A stretch of DNA of 64,000 nucleotides from Pogonophryne albipinna (taxonomy: Eukaryota > Chordata > Actinopteri > Perciformes > Artedidraconidae). Shown piece by piece: positions 22,790 through 35,564 of this stretch. The stretch's first letter is position 1. The number at the start of each line of letters is the position of its first letter. The stretch covers positions 38,103,240 through 38,167,239 of the forward strand of contig CM053252.1 of NCBI GenBank assembly GCA_028583405.1. The letters are read 5' to 3'. Both the position numbers and the translations under genes were made by a program. The notes under the pieces are model-generated. The model did no database searches. It worked only from the letters and a program-made list of their open reading frames with translations, and had not been told where the DNA came from.

Positions 22790-24518
22790 CAGAGCTGCAC
22801 AGAGTAGAAGACATGGAGATACAGATGTAGCGCTTCATTTCAGACGCCTACCCGTGCGGGTCCGTGATCGGCACGGGGTGGGCCCCTGCTGAAAAGGAAA
22901 ACCCCCCGCAGGACTTGAAACGCCCCCTTGATAAATACATTTAATTCTAATGAAACCAGCTGCAATGGATCATGGATCCACCAGGGGGAGCCGTGATTAA
23001 AAAGCTGCCACACTGGAACTCATGTGAAATAAACAGCTGATAGATCTACAGGTATCTGATATAGCGGATATTTGTTAAGATCCATATGTCACGAATAGGA
23101 TCATATTCTGTGCTAAATAAGAGACATGTAATCATTTACTAAACATCACCATGTTTTTATTTAACAAAATAATGTTTAATTCACGTAGGTGTAAGTACAA
23201 AACCATCGCTATGTTTTTAGATCAGGAAATACATCCCGGCTCAAACAAACGATTTTCAATCATCATCCTCACGATCATTTAATGTATCATATGTTCGCGA
23301 GTTGAAATTAATGCACTAAATTTAATCCACGTGAGTTTACAACAACAAAAATAATCGCTTTGTTTTTATATCACATCCGACCGGAGGAAAATGCAGCGCT
23401 CTCACTACCGATCATCCTAATCCCACGGGCAAACAATAATATGTACAGTGTTAATAGTTTACTGTATTATTAGTGTCTAATATTACTGGGGATTTCGGAA
23501 TGGTACTGGATTTTGATGTATTGTATCGGCTTCATATCGCAATATATTCCCGAAGTCTGAAATGCAAAAATGTCCCACATTAGGGCAATTCACCCTACAT
23601 TTAATCATTCAAACAAAATCATATTTCGTTTATTTTTAACGAAATAAATGTGGTTTAATCCACATAAGTTACTGTGTTAATTGTTTACTGTAGTATTGTG
23701 CACATTACTTTTCGCTGCTTGTTGCACCCCTGGTTAGAAGCTAAACTGCATTTCGTTGTCTCAGTACCTGCATATGTGCAATAACAATAAAGTTGAATCT
23801 AATCTTGAGCAGGAACAAATGTATTTAGACTACTTAGTACATATCTGACATTAACGATTAAACACATTTGTGCATTCTTTAAACCGAGTCAAGCCGACTC
23901 CGGAGGTGGCGGCACATTAAAGTGTGCACCTGATTGTTTAACTTGAAGCTGCCTGATGACATTTAATCATTCAAACAAAATCATATTTCGTTTATTTTTA
24001 ACGAAATAAATGTGGTTTAATCCACATAATTTACTGTGTTAATTGTTTACTGTAGTATTGTTTAACTTGAAGGTGCCTGATGTGAACATTTCCAGAAGAA
24101 CTCTAGCTTGAATGGACTTTGTATGTATACAGTAGGCCTACAGTATAGCCCAACCATTTACACCTTCCTTTTTTCCCGTCCAAAGTTTGAATTGGATAAA
24201 GGTAATCGATGGTGCTTTTAAAGCCTATTGTATAATAACTGTGTGATTTATATTGCTTTTCAAATGCATATGGCCACCCATTTACACTGCTCTTCCCGTC
24301 AAGAATATGAATAGAACTTAGTTAGCTTAGTTATCACTTTACATTTCTGCAAATTAATTTTTAATCACACACGTCTCCCCACGTCTCCCCGTCCCGAAAA
24401 TAATAAATAAAATAAAAGAGGAAACAGTTTTCAAGTTCAGTTTTCACCGTTTTATTTAAAATAACTGACATAACAGACACCATACTGAAGGCCTATCTGC
24501 TGCGGAAACCAGGATGAG

Positions 24519-24649
24519 CTATTTCGGGATCTGTTTTTCGGGGCTCCTCAGTCTCTCATTTACCCGGCTCCTGATCTTATGCCACTGGTCAATGTTCAGA
24601 TTTGGGAACCAATTGGAAACATAGGACTCAATCTTTTTCAACCTCTTGA
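24519..24649 (-). other. Exon-like reading frame in TA-flanked copy 1
   Basis: On the minus strand a polypyrimidine tract and ttttttccag precede a 131-bp open stretch. It encodes KRLKKIESYVSNW, then FPNLNIDQWHKIRSRVNERLRS, ending in a stop. It looks like a last coding exon and has no known match that I can name. It may be a leftover of the element's own protein gene or of captured host sequence. Confidence 0.35.
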
Positions 24650-25348
24650 CTGGAAAAAAGGAAGGTGTAAATTGTTGAATGATGAATAAACAGTGAGGAG
24701 GGGTACAGTATGAATACACTAGATATACACAGCAGCCCAGCCTGTGAGCAGTATGAACACCAATGAGCGCTCAGCTCGAGATACCAGCGAGTCGAGAGAG
24801 AGAATGATATCTGCATTTTCTCTTTTGGTTTGATTAGGACACATCCTGGGGATTGTGTTTACAAACATTGACCAGACCGTTCACCAGCCCCCATGTTGCC
24901 TATGCTGTCCTGTGTTGCGAACTCTTTGTTTAAAATGAATTGGCCATCGGAATGTGTGGAGGAATTCTCCCAAGGGTCACATTCCACAGCTCTCCCCCCC
25001 CGCCCCCCACCCTTGTGATCGCCCAACCCCCAGTCTGTTTGTGTTCGCATATTTCTATGCCGTAATTCATACTGGTCATCTCACGCACATACATTCTCCT
25101 TACAGTATACATACATAGGCTATATGAGTCTGTGTATCTACGGACCATTTGTTTAAAAGTAAACGGAAGAGCGTCTGAGAGGCGTTTTTGCCCTTTTGAT
25201 TTTTACCTTACTAAATGGTCTAATGGTCCGTGGAGCGAGGGGGGAGGCCCGCGAAACTCGCAGAAGTGATTTCAAAACAAAAAGCACTCGTTTGCTTGGA
25301 ACAAAGAAAACGGCCAAGAAACACATTGAGTCCAGAAAATGAATGTTA

Positions 25349-25418
25349 TTAAGGGCTGTAAATATAATAAGCCTGTGTCTAAAATTTACAACAGGCTTAT
25401 TATATTTACAGCCCTTAA
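25349..25418. repeat. Perfect 28-bp hairpin
   Basis: Two 28-base arms (25349-25376 and 25391-25418) are exact reverse complements around a 14-base loop. They read TTAAGGGCTGTAAATATAAT and its complement. It lies inside TA-flanked copy 1. Confidence 0.9.
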
Positions 25419-25479
25419 GATACACTTTTGTGTTTAACAGCTGACCACTACCATGACATACTTTGTTTTAGTAGATTTC

Positions 25480-25680
25480 GCATGAGAGCAAAATGTATGA
25501 ATATGAGAACAAAATGCATGAATGTGTGAGTGACAATGTATGAATGTGTGCATTGAAATATGATAATATGAGAGCAAAATGTATGAATGTGTGAGTGTAA
25601 ATATATACGTGTGTGAGATTGAAAATGTATGTATGTAAAAGGAGAATATATGTGTGTAAGAGTGAAAATATGCTGCATTT
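25480..25680. repeat. Degenerate minisatellite
   Basis: Units of roughly 25-30 bp built on tgagagcaaaatgtatgaatg repeat about seven times with variation, followed by tatatgtgtg-like phrases. Confidence 0.75.
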
Positions 25681-25916
25681 TGAATGTCCGATAGTCCACC
25701 ATTTCCACCGGAAATATCAAACATTTAATAAAAGTGAAAAACAATGAACAAGACTTAACGTATTCATCATAATTAATTATATTTATTCCGTTTGGATGTA
25801 GGATTTTTGACTTTGTTTAGAGCAGTGATCTTCTCTGCAGCAGAGAGCTAAGCGCTGTCAGACCGGTCCTAACCCCGAAAAGTATTATCATCTGAAAGTA
25901 ATCATTATGTTATTAA

Positions 25917-27222
25917 CCCTTTGGAGTCCTGGGCTAATTTGGCCGTTTTCACATACTTTTGATTTGTCTTACTAAACCCCATTAAGAAATGTTTGGCATG
26001 TCAATGTTTGGTATCTTTTTTTAAGGACAACCTCACCTATATAACCTGATAGTTATTTCTTTCACTTTGAGATACTATATGAACATTTTGGACACAAAAT
26101 CACAAAAAACCCGTAAAAACAGATTTTGAAAATGATATTATTTTTCATATAGGTAACACAAACATACACAACGAAACCATTTAAAAGCTGGAAATATATA
26201 CATGGGATGTCACTATGATAATGTGAAAGTTTGATTGAGGTAGCATGGGATTTCATTCTGATAAGGCAAAAGTGTTATTATAAATATAATACAAATATAT
26301 ATATATATACACATTATGTACAAAAATCAGTTTTTTCTGTTTTTATCTGTGCCACGCTTCAAAGCGGTTTCTGTCAACTACGACACAGAGGGCAACATCA
26401 CAGGTTCCTCCTCCTCCATGTCAAAAAAACAAGCTTAAAGCTTGACTCACGTTCAGAGTTCTCTTCATCATAGTTGAATCTTCAAAACTCTAAATCTATC
26501 TAACTATATCTAAATTCTCAATGTTTGTCTGTCACTTTACTTCAATCGCAGTCTCCCGCCGTCTCTCTTCGTCTCTCGCCGGCTGTCTTCGTATATCTTC
26601 GTCTCTCTCCATTTCCCGCCGTCTCTCTTCGGTTCCCGCCGTCCCTCTTCGTCTCTTTTCGTCTCGTTTCGTATCACTCTGTTTACCTGATTACCTCACC
26701 CCCTCCCTGGTAAATACATCCTGTTGAGCAGAATCTACAGTTTCCAGTATTTTCCGTTTCGTAAAATGATAAAATACGGTGAAGATATTATTCATACTTC
26801 TGAAATATATCTGTATTAACTTTATATCATCGTATCTCCGTGTTTATTGGGTCTTTTTGCATGAAACAAAGACTGGCATATAGTTTCAAGCCAGTACTTT
26901 CGACAGAAATACACATATACATCCTGTTGAGCAGGATCTAAAGTTTCCAGTATTTTCCGTTTCGTAAAATGATCAAATACGGCGAAGATATTCAAATATG
27001 TGCTTCCATTTTTCATACTTTTGAAATGTATTAACTTTATATCATCGTATCTCCGTGTTTACTGGGTCTTTTTGCATGAAACAAAGACTGGGATATAGTT
27101 TCAAGCCAGTACTTTCGACAGAAACACACGGCAATGTTGTCCGGACTGTTGTTTTTATGCGGCACCGGCTTGAACAGGTCATGTGATCTGATCACGCCGG
27201 CGTGACGGTCGACTCCAAAGGG
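25917..27222. mobile_element. piggyBac-like non-autonomous element
   Basis: The ends are CCCTTTGGAGTC and GACTCCAAAGGG, with TTAA on both sides (25913-25916 and 27223-27226). TTAA targets and a CCC start are typical of piggyBac. Internally a ~200-bp unit is duplicated in tandem (about 26713-26920 and 26921-27130), sharing tttccagtattttccgtttc. CG-containing CTCT tracts fill 26550-26690. No transposase is present. Confidence 0.78.
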
Positions 27223-30200
27223 TTAATATTAAATACATATAAGTATTTTTACAACTTGTATTTAGAAATACTCTGTTGTAATTATTGATGCATAAATGTG
27301 TTCATCCATTCAATGTGGCATCTGCTATAATGGGGTTAATGTATGATATTACTTAATAATACAATACATTATAATATATGATATGATAATTACATTTTAG
27401 TTTTATTCATTTCTTATTTCATAGTTTCTCATTATTATTATTTTTATCGCTCATCTTATTTTGATTTTATTAATCTGTGTGAATCTGTGCTGTCCTGTTT
27501 TTCACTCTCACCCTGTTGCTGTTTGAACTACTGAATTTCCCCACGGGATAATAAAGGTCCATCTTATCTTATCTTAATGTATAAGTTGATTTACTTCAAT
27601 CTACGTACTGTGTAAAAACACCCCAACAATATTACAAGAAATATACTGCATAAAGCAAACTATATACTTTATTTGATCTAAAATATTGATGTTTTTTCAT
27701 TATAGTAGCTTGTGAAAACAATACAGTAACAAATAAGTGATTAAATGCTACAGTATTCAGCAAACACAACTGCAGAGCTGCAAACATTGCAAACAGACTA
27801 AGTTCTACAACACCCAGTTGTCTTTGTGTATTTGTGAATGAAGCGCCATCTCATGGTTAAATCCTGTAATTGAACAAATGGAGAAATTGGGCAACGCCCT
27901 CTAGCAATTTGGCAACACCCCCAGCCACTGGGATCCGCTGGGCTTTTGACTGGGACACACCCATGTGAGTCTGATCTGGAGTGCTACATCTGTAATGCCC
28001 ATTACTATTTCTGACCACTCACCCATTGAACTTAAATGGAACATAGGCCATAGACCAATCTCTAAACAGTGGAGACTTAACACGTCCCTCCTTAATGATA
28101 AAGATTTTACCACTTTTATCAAGTCAGAGCTTAATTACTATCTAGAAACTAATGACTCACCAGAAACATCACCTCTTATATTATGGGATTGTGCCAAAGC
28201 GTTTATCAGAGGTCGTATCATTTCGTACACGTGTGCTACTAAAAAGAAAAAGGATGCCAAACAACGGGAATTAGAGGATAAAATAAAGGGACTAGAAAAA
28301 GAGCATAAACGAACTGCCACACCGTGCCTTACTAAAACTCTTAATGCAACCCGTAGAGAACTTAACAGCTTACTAGCAGATAAGATTGAGGGGAACTTAA
28401 GGTTCTCTAATCAGCCATATTATGAATACGGTAATAGGGCAAGTGGACTACTGGCATTTAGACTAAAGAAACAGCAGTCGTCTAATATAGTGAACAGAAT
28501 AAAATCAAAGGACTCCAAATTCCACACTAGACCAGATGAAATAGCAGCATCCTTTGCAGAGTTTTAAAAATCCCTCTATAGTAACTCAGACACCTCCACT
28601 GATGATACACAATTGGAAACATTTCTGAAAGACATACATTTGACTGAATTAACAGAATCAGCGGCCAAGGGATTAGACGATCCAATAGCAGATTTGGAAA
28701 TTAAGCAAGTTATAGCTACTCTGAAAAACAATAAAAGTCCTGGACCAGATGGATTCATTAATGAATTCTACAAAACTTTCGTTGACATATTATCCCCACT
28801 TTTATTAAAAGCGTACCACTACGCATTAAAGACAAAGATTATGGCTCCCTCCTGGAGAGAAGCCACTATAGTAGTAATACATAAAGAGGGTAAAGATCCG
28901 ACTGAATGCCAATCTTACAGGCCAATATCATTATTGAATGGAGACTTGCGCATTCTGACAGCGATTTTAGCTAAACGGGTCAGTAAAATTATCACTCATA
29001 TTATTCATCCTGATCAGACAGGTTTTATTACTGGGAGACACTATGGAGATAACATTAGAAGGCTGTTTAATATAATGTCATATCAGAGGGATAAGGAAAA
29101 TTAAGCAATGATTTTATCACTGGATGCCCAAAAGGCCTTTGATCGGGTATCATGGTAATACCTGACTCAAACACTAAAACGATTAAAATTCGGTCCTAAT
29201 TTCATTAATTGGATACACACACTTTATTCAGAACCACAAGCCGCTGTTAAGGTTAATGGGATTAGATCAGACAGATTTACATTGGAACGTGGATGTAGGC
29301 AGGGGTGCCCTCTATCCCCCGTCCTGTTTGCCATTAGCATTGAGCCGTTAGCACAACTGGTAAGGGATGATATGAGCATAAAAGGAATTGAAATAAATGG
29401 TGAGGTGCATAAGTTGTCTCTCTATGCAGATGACGTATTACTGTATTTAACAGAACCAACAACAACGATACCACATTTCAAGAAATTGATAACCCAATAT
29501 GGATATTATTCAGGCTACAAAATTAACGTAGGAAAAACAGAAGCCATGGATATTAATGGTAGAATATCACAGAGTACAAAACTCCAGAGTGGTTATACAT
29601 GGTCGAAAGACGGCTTTAAGTACCTTGGGATATATATCAACAAATCAGCACATGATCTATATGATGCCAATTATAAGAAATTAATTAAATGTATTGGTAG
29701 TGTGATGGAAATTATGGTACTAAAGCTTAATACAGTGTAAACCTAATGAAATGTAAACTGCTATATTCTGAAAATGTCATGTCAACGGTTTGACGCGATA
29801 TGGACCGATGGTCTACACTCCCCCTCTCTCTACTAGGTCGTGTGGAGACAATACGTATGAATGTTTTGCTCAGGTTACTTTATTTATTTCAGATGCTACC
29901 TATTGAAGTCCCTAAATCGACTTTTGACTTCTTGGATAAACTAATCTCCCAGTTCATATGGCAAAGGAAGCGCCCAAGAATTAGGCTTAAAACACTACAG
30001 CTATCTAAGCCAGATGGAGGTCTTAAACTTCCCAATTTAAGATACTACTACTGGGCTGCACAGATTAAACCCTTAGTAGCGTGGGTCCAGAACTGTACAG
30101 TACTTACACACGCTGGCTTAATATTGAGCAAAGTATGTGCCCAAAGCCTCTGCATATATTGCCTTTTTCAGATGCCCCCATAAAGGAAATGGGACAATGG

Positions 30201-30711
30201 ACTGCAGCTACTTTAAAAATATGGAAAAAAATACAATCAGCATTTGGGTTACCCAAAAAAATGTCACCGCTAACAAATATTGGTTATATGAGAACCTTTA
30301 TGCCTAGTAATTTAGATGCAGGGTTTAAAAAATTGTCAGAACATGGCTTGACTTCATTATATCAGATACTGGATAAAGATAATCTTAGGACATGTGAACA
30401 GCTAAAAAATGATTTCCATATTTCTAAAACAGACTTTTTTAGATATTTGCAGCTCAGACATTTCCTTACCACCTACAAAGAATGGGAACAATTCAGAAAA
30501 CCTACCCCAATAGAAAATTATCTGATACAATTAAAATTGGGAAATAAAGGACCGAAAATAGTTGGTAAACTATATGAAATATTCCTATTAATGAATCTGG
30601 ATAGCTCGGTGAATATAAAGAAAAGATGGGAATTAGAAATGAAGGTAGATATTACCCAAGATACCTGGGAGGACATATTCACCGAAGCAAACTTAGTGAC
30701 AAACTCGTATA

Positions 30712-32317
30712 CAGTGGGGCAAAAAAGTATTTAGTCGGCCACCAATTGTGCAAGTTCTCCCACTTAAAAAGATGAGAGAGGCCTGTAATTTTCATCCTAG
30801 GTACACTTTAACTATGAGAGACAGAATGAGAAAAAAAAATCCAGAAAATCACATTGTCTGATTTTTAAAGAATTTATTTGCAAATTATGGTGGAAAATAA
30901 GTATTTGGTCAATAACAAAAGTTCATCTCAATACTTTGTTATATACCCTTTGTTGGCAATGACAGAGGTCAAACGTTTTCTGTAAGTCTTCACAAGGTTT
31001 TCACACACTGTTGATGGTATTTTGGCCCATTCCTCCATGCAGATCTCCTCTCGAGCAGTGATGTTTTGGGGCTGTCGCTGGGCAACACGGACTTTCAACT
31101 CCCTACAAAGATTTTCTATGGGGTTGAGATCTGGAGACTGGCTAGGCCACTCCAGGACCTTGAAATGCTTCTTACGAAGCCACTCCTTCGTTGCCCGGGC
31201 GGTGTGTTTGGGATCATTGTCATGCTGAAAGACCCAGCCACGTTTCATCTTCAATGCCCTTGCTGATGGAAGGAGGTTGTCACTCAAAATCTCACGATAC
31301 ATGGCCTCATTCATTCTTTCCTTTACACGGATCAGTCGTCCTGGTCCCTTTGCAGAAAAACAGCCCCAAAGCATGATGTTTCCACCCCCATGTTTCACAG
31401 TAGGTATGGTGTTCTTTGGATGCAACTCAGCATTCTTTCTCCTCCAAACACGTCTAGTTGAGTTTTTACCAAAAAGTTCTATTTTGGTTTCATCTGACCA
31501 TATGACATTCTCCCAATCCTCTTCTGGATCATCTAAATGCTCTCTAGCAAACTTCAGACGGGCTTGGACATGTACTGGCTTAAGCAGGGGGACACGTCTG
31601 GCACTGCAGGATTTGAGTCCCTGGCGGCGTAGTGTGTTACTGATGGTAGCCTTTGTTACTTTGGTCCCAGCTCTCTGCAGGTCATTGACTAGGTCCCCCT
31701 GTGTGGTTTCTGGGATTTTTGCTCACCGTTCTTGTGATCATTTTGACCCCACGGGGTGAGATCTTGCGTGGAGCCCCAGATCGAGGGAGATTATCAGTGG
31801 TCTTGTATGTCTTCCATTTTCTAATAATTGCTCCCACAGTTGATTTCTTCACACCAAGCTGCTTACCTATAGCAGATTCAGTCTTCCCAGCCTGGTGCAG
31901 GTCTACAATTTTGTTTCTGGTGTCCTTTGACAGCTCTTTGGTCTTGGCCATAGTGGAGTTTGGAGTGTGACTGTTTGAGGTTGTGGACAGGTGTCTTTTA
32001 TACTGATAACGAGTTCAAACAGGTGCCATTAATACAGTTAACAAGTGGAGGACAGAGGAGGCTCTTAAAGAAGAAGTTACAGGCCTGTGAAAGCCAGAAA
32101 TCTTGTTTGTTTGTAGGTGACCAAATACTTATTTTCCCTGGGAATTTACCAATTAATTCATTAAAAATCATACAATGTGATTTCCTGGATTCTTTCCCCC
32201 CATTCTGTCTCTCATAGTTGAAGTGTACCTAGGATGAAAATGACAGGCCTCTCTTATCTTTTTAAGTGGGAGAACTTGCACAATTGGTGGCTGACTAAAT
32301 ACTTTTTTGCCCCACTG
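30712..32317 (-). mobile_element. Tc1 transposon, copy 1
   Basis: The 1,606-bp element has ends CAGTGGGGCAAAAAAG and is flanked by TA (30710-30711 and 32318-32319). Long inverted repeats of about 180 bp enclose a minus-strand transposase. It lies in L1 ORF2. Excision rejoins NSYT to WREFKWK. Confidence 0.92.
30928..31951 (-). pseudogene. Tc1 transposase with a single frameshift
   Basis: The N-terminal 80 residues ([14 protein letters not shown]..., helix-turn-helix) read from 31951. An extra T in the run near 31707-31709, absent from copy 2, then shifts the frame, giving NPRNHTGG where copy 2 has NPRTTRGD. Beyond it the remaining frame is open to the stop at 30928, with [16 protein letters not shown] and PIENLCRE carrying the DD34E residues. 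The tryptophan after PIENL is replaced by cysteine. Confidence 0.88.
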
Positions 32318-33160
32318 TACATGGAGAGAATTTAAATGGAAAGTAGTTACCAGATATTTCCGAACACCAGATATATTGTCAAAAATGGGCCCAACACATA
32401 GTAACTTATGTTGGAGGAACTGTGGAACTGTGGGAAATCATACTCATATATTTTGGTTATGCCCTAAATTACATAGAGTTATTTGATGCTCTTAAAGAAG
32501 TGTTCCAGCAGAATATTGCTCTAAATCCGATGGTGGCTATACTGGGAGTCTTACCTGAGGGTCTAGAAGAGAGGTCTAAGACTTATCTATTAAGAATTTT
32601 ATTGACAGTGGCCCTGAAGTGCATCACCATTAAATGGTTGAAACCAGAACCTCCCACCTATAACTGCTGGATTCAGAGAGTGTGGGATATCCACCACATG
32701 GAGCAAATCACATATTTATTACGCCTACAGAAAAATATATTTATCAAGCGATGGGCCCCTGTCATGCATCTACTAATACAATAAGAATTGTTAACACCTT
32801 TGTCACTTGTATTCTCTTTCCATCATTATTATTTTTGTTTATTTACGATTATTTGTCTTATTTTCCAAGGTAGGCCATCTTTATTACATTTTAAGTTTTT
32901 TTAGCCCTGGAGTGGCACTGTATTATCATAACGGAAAATGTGAATTTTACTATAAAATATATTGTATTGTATTATTGTTTGAAACGAAAAAAGAAAAAAA
33001 AATTCTAAAGAAAAAAGATGTGCTTTACAATCGGTTATTTGAAGAACTATCGAAAACTAGAAATTGACAGATTTAAACTCTCAGGGAAGAACAGTCCAGG
33101 GAAGAAGTTGACTACTTGTTCAGCATTCAGTAATTATCTTTGTTCTCTTCTCCTAACCAG

Positions 33161-33439
33161 GTGGGTACAAATGTGGACAAGTGGCTTTGGATGCTGAGTG
33201 GCATGCGCATCATGACCAGGGGAGAGGGCGACTGTAATGTGGTGAAGAGCCGTCATGGCAGCATTCAGGCAGACTTCCTGGCCTGGAAGGTGAAGTTCCT
33301 GACCCGCCTCCAGGCCCTGGCCAAGGGAGAGAAGAAGAGCTGCAGCGGGAACTCTAAGAACGGAAGCTCCTGTAAGAACATGAAGAAGGAACAGGAGGAG
33401 GACGAGGCAGCGCCTGTACCGCAGGACAACAGCTCTGAG
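33161..33439 (+). CDS. tyw1: tyw1 coding exon, end of flavodoxin domain and linker
   Basis: The exon follows ctcctaaccag and ends before gtagag, giving 93 codons in phase 0. It encodes VGTNVDKWLWMLSGMRIMTRGEGD and VVKSRHGSI, strongly conserved in TYW1. A lysine-, serine- and cysteine-rich stretch follows, then an acidic linker (EQEEDEAAP). The linker connects the flavodoxin domain to the radical-SAM domain. Confidence 0.95.
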
Positions 33440-35564
33440 GTAGAGCAGTTTATCTCATTTTTTGTTGCACACCATAAACTGTTTTCCTTTTGGTCTTAGT
33501 GGTTTTACATGTTTGTGTTGCACGTTAGGTCTTGCTTTCAGAACAACACTCTTGCTCATCAGTCTCCGGTTTGTACATGCCAGTTGGACAAAATATGTCA
33601 ATGAGCCCTTGCCCATGTCAATATTGGATTAGGAACCTAAAATATGTTCCTGGTTCCTGCCAAATGCTGTAATGGTTAACTTAGTTTTTATTTTGGCACC
33701 TTGGGGGGGGCCAAAATAGCAGAAAAGCTGATGTCTAATTAGAAAATTATCCTCTTGTTTATGATGATGTTGTTCAACATCACAAGGGCACTTCAGATAT
33801 TATATCTGGACTAACACCTCATCTTGCAAGGACTGAGTTTATTGGGTTAGTAGCACGGATGTTGTGCATTTTCAAGAGAAAGCACAAAGGTTGCATGCGT
33901 TATCACTATCAATGCTGTACATCCTGTCAAAATATAGAAATAGCTCTTACTCGTTCCACCAATCATTGAATTAATATGTTGTTAGAAGAACATTTATTTT
34001 AGTTTTTTATGCACTAGTGTCAAATTGGTAGTTTGGATTGGAAATATGGTCCACAAGAAATAAAAAGGTAATCCACTGATAGCAAGGTTGGCGGTTTGAT
34101 CCCCACCGCCTCCTGTCCTCGTGCCAAAAACACTCCTTATAGTAGCAGCACTGGTGTGTGAGGGAGTGGGCAACAATTGCAACACGTCCAGGATTAAAGC
34201 GCAATATGACAATATGACAGCCCATTGACTATTTACAAACACAGACCTATATAACATGCACACAAATGCAGAGAACTTTCATACACATCATAGTACACAC
34301 ATTTGACCAGTTGTCATGGTAGCGGCGACTCAGAGCCAACTCTAGTTGATTCTTCTTCCTCTCTGATTGCACTCAGCAGCGGTGACATTCAACCGGCTCC
34401 AAGAGGAGCTGAGAGAATCAGCAAGGTCCATACGTGATTTATCTTCCACCGCTCATTCTGATCCTGCACATGTGGGCAGAATACGCAACACACATCGTGA
34501 TAAATCCTTGGTAAACATGCCTATGGTTTCTAGGGAAGAGGATTTGTGCACACATGTGCATTTTTTGACATCTGACCAAAAGTGACTTTTTTTGAGTACA
34601 TAGAAGACAGTCAGAATTGTGAGAATGAAGTTGAAATTAAAAAAAAAATCTTCGAATTCTGAGTTTAAAGGCAGAGTTCTGAATTCTCTTTTAAGAATTC
34701 TGACTTTAATCTCAAAGCTCCAAATAAAAAATGTACTTTTGGTCAGGTGTAAACAAATATTTTGACCCTGATCCTCTTCTGTAGTTTTCTCATGTAATCA
34801 GGCAGCCCAACAGTAGATAGAGTAGTGCATAAATCCAGTTTTCTTGTTTGAAAGTAAACGTTGTTTTGAACACGTTTTTGGTTTGATGCTTGATATAAGG
34901 TCTGTGGTTTACACAAGCGTAGGAGATTTTCAAGTTTTTTTTCTCCAACGTAAAATATTGTCAGTGAATGACTAACTGGGGAATGTCTGAAGCTTCTATG
35001 TGTCATAAAGACTGTGGTTGCTAACAAGTGAGTAAATTAAACTATTAAATCACGCTAAATAGTAGCCGCCTTTTAGCTTAGTGTTGGTGATGTGAAGTCA
35101 TCAAACCGTGTAGTTTGTTTATAGTTATAGTTGTTTTATAGTTTAAAGTTGGCTTTTATACTTCTGGCCCTTGCATTTCGCCTCAAAAATCATAAAGTGG
35201 TGTTAATGTGGACACTATTCTGCCCCAAAAAAGCGTAAGTATCATAAACATGAATATGCAACAGATCTTATTTTCTGCAATATCCTAAATGCAATGTAAC
35301 AATTATTTTCGTCGATGGAGCCCTTGCAATGTTAACCTCCGTCTTGGCTAAAAAAAAGTAATCATTGCACTGAGTCATAGCAATGTCGATGCGTTCCATG
35401 TTGCCTCTTTCATTCACTCATAGATACGGTTTTATATAGTTATTGGTTGGCACATGTGAGGATCATTTATTGTTCCATTTGAGCACGTTGGCCACTATGT
35501 CTTTTTTTAGTTTTTAAAAAAAAAACATCTTTTAATTGATATGTTGGGCTTCTTCTTGTTTCAG
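33440..35564 (+). other. tyw1: tyw1 intron
   Basis: A 2.1-kb intron. Around 34070-34200 is a tRNA-SINE-like stretch (see next entry). The rest is AT-rich with no gene recognised. Confidence 0.6.
34070..34200 (+). repeat. Degenerate tRNA-derived SINE
   Basis: The phrase ggcggtttgatcccc (34091-34105) resembles a Pol III B box, followed by cgcctcctgtcctcgtgcc, a common fish SINE continuation. No A box is clear and the ends are eroded. Confidence 0.4.

Larger units (their letters stand above)
22822..27992. mobile_element. TA-flanked transposon family, copy 1
   Basis: The 5,171-bp element has ends CAGATGTAGC ... GCTACATCTG and is flanked by TA (22820-22821 and 27993-27994). Excising it with one TA gives gagataatgccc, which joins the L1 endonuclease as DMEI-MPITISDH. 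Its termini match copy 2 at 38744-47400 over several hundred bases on the left (gccagctgcaatggatcat region) and at the right (gaatgaagcgccatctc). No convincing transposase is seen. It contains a piggyBac-like insertion (25917-27222), a retroposon tail near 27550, and a ~100-bp direct repeat at 23598-23697 and 23960-24059. The superfamily is unknown. Confidence 0.8.
20780..32784 (+). pseudogene. L1 ORF2 (endonuclease-reverse transcriptase), disrupted
   Basis: The apurinic-type endonuclease starts MGSLKVVTYNVKGLHS, followed by FLQETHL, NVYAPNED, SRIDFF and ISDHSP. Reverse transcriptase shows NNKSPGPDGF, SYRPISLLN, DAQKAFDRVSW, GCRQGCPLSP and the catalytic YADDVLLYL near 29430. A C-terminal cysteine-histidine motif (CWRNCG...HTHIFWLC) lies near 32410-32455. 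Damage includes a 12-G run at 21196-21207 that shifts the frame at the expected DFN motif. In-frame TAA codons occur at 28565-28567, 29102-29104 and 29156-29158, with more shifts near 29740 and 30130. Three transposons split it: Harbinger-like, TA-flanked and Tc1. Confidence 0.85.
17855..33011 (+). mobile_element. Full-length L1-type LINE carrying four nested transposons
   Basis: The same 13 bases, aaaaagatgtgct, lie at 17842-17854 and 33012-33024, directly before the 5' end and after an A-rich 3' tail. They are a clean LINE target duplication. Removing four insertions (19097-20290, 21421-22789, 22822-27992, 30712-32317) leaves about 5.8 kb with ORF1, ORF2 and a 3' tail, the size of a complete L1. 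It lies in tyw1 sense orientation within one intron. Confidence 0.85.

Noticed and set aside
31022..32217. + strand ORFs over Tc1 copy 1, and the same at 43195-44413
   Set aside because: They mirror the minus-strand transposase and its inverted repeats. The real motifs (DD34E) are on the minus strand.
32807..33067. ORF of 86 codons at the LINE 3' end
   Set aside because: It is A/T-rich 3' UTR and tail sequence of the L1 with a lysine-rich translation.
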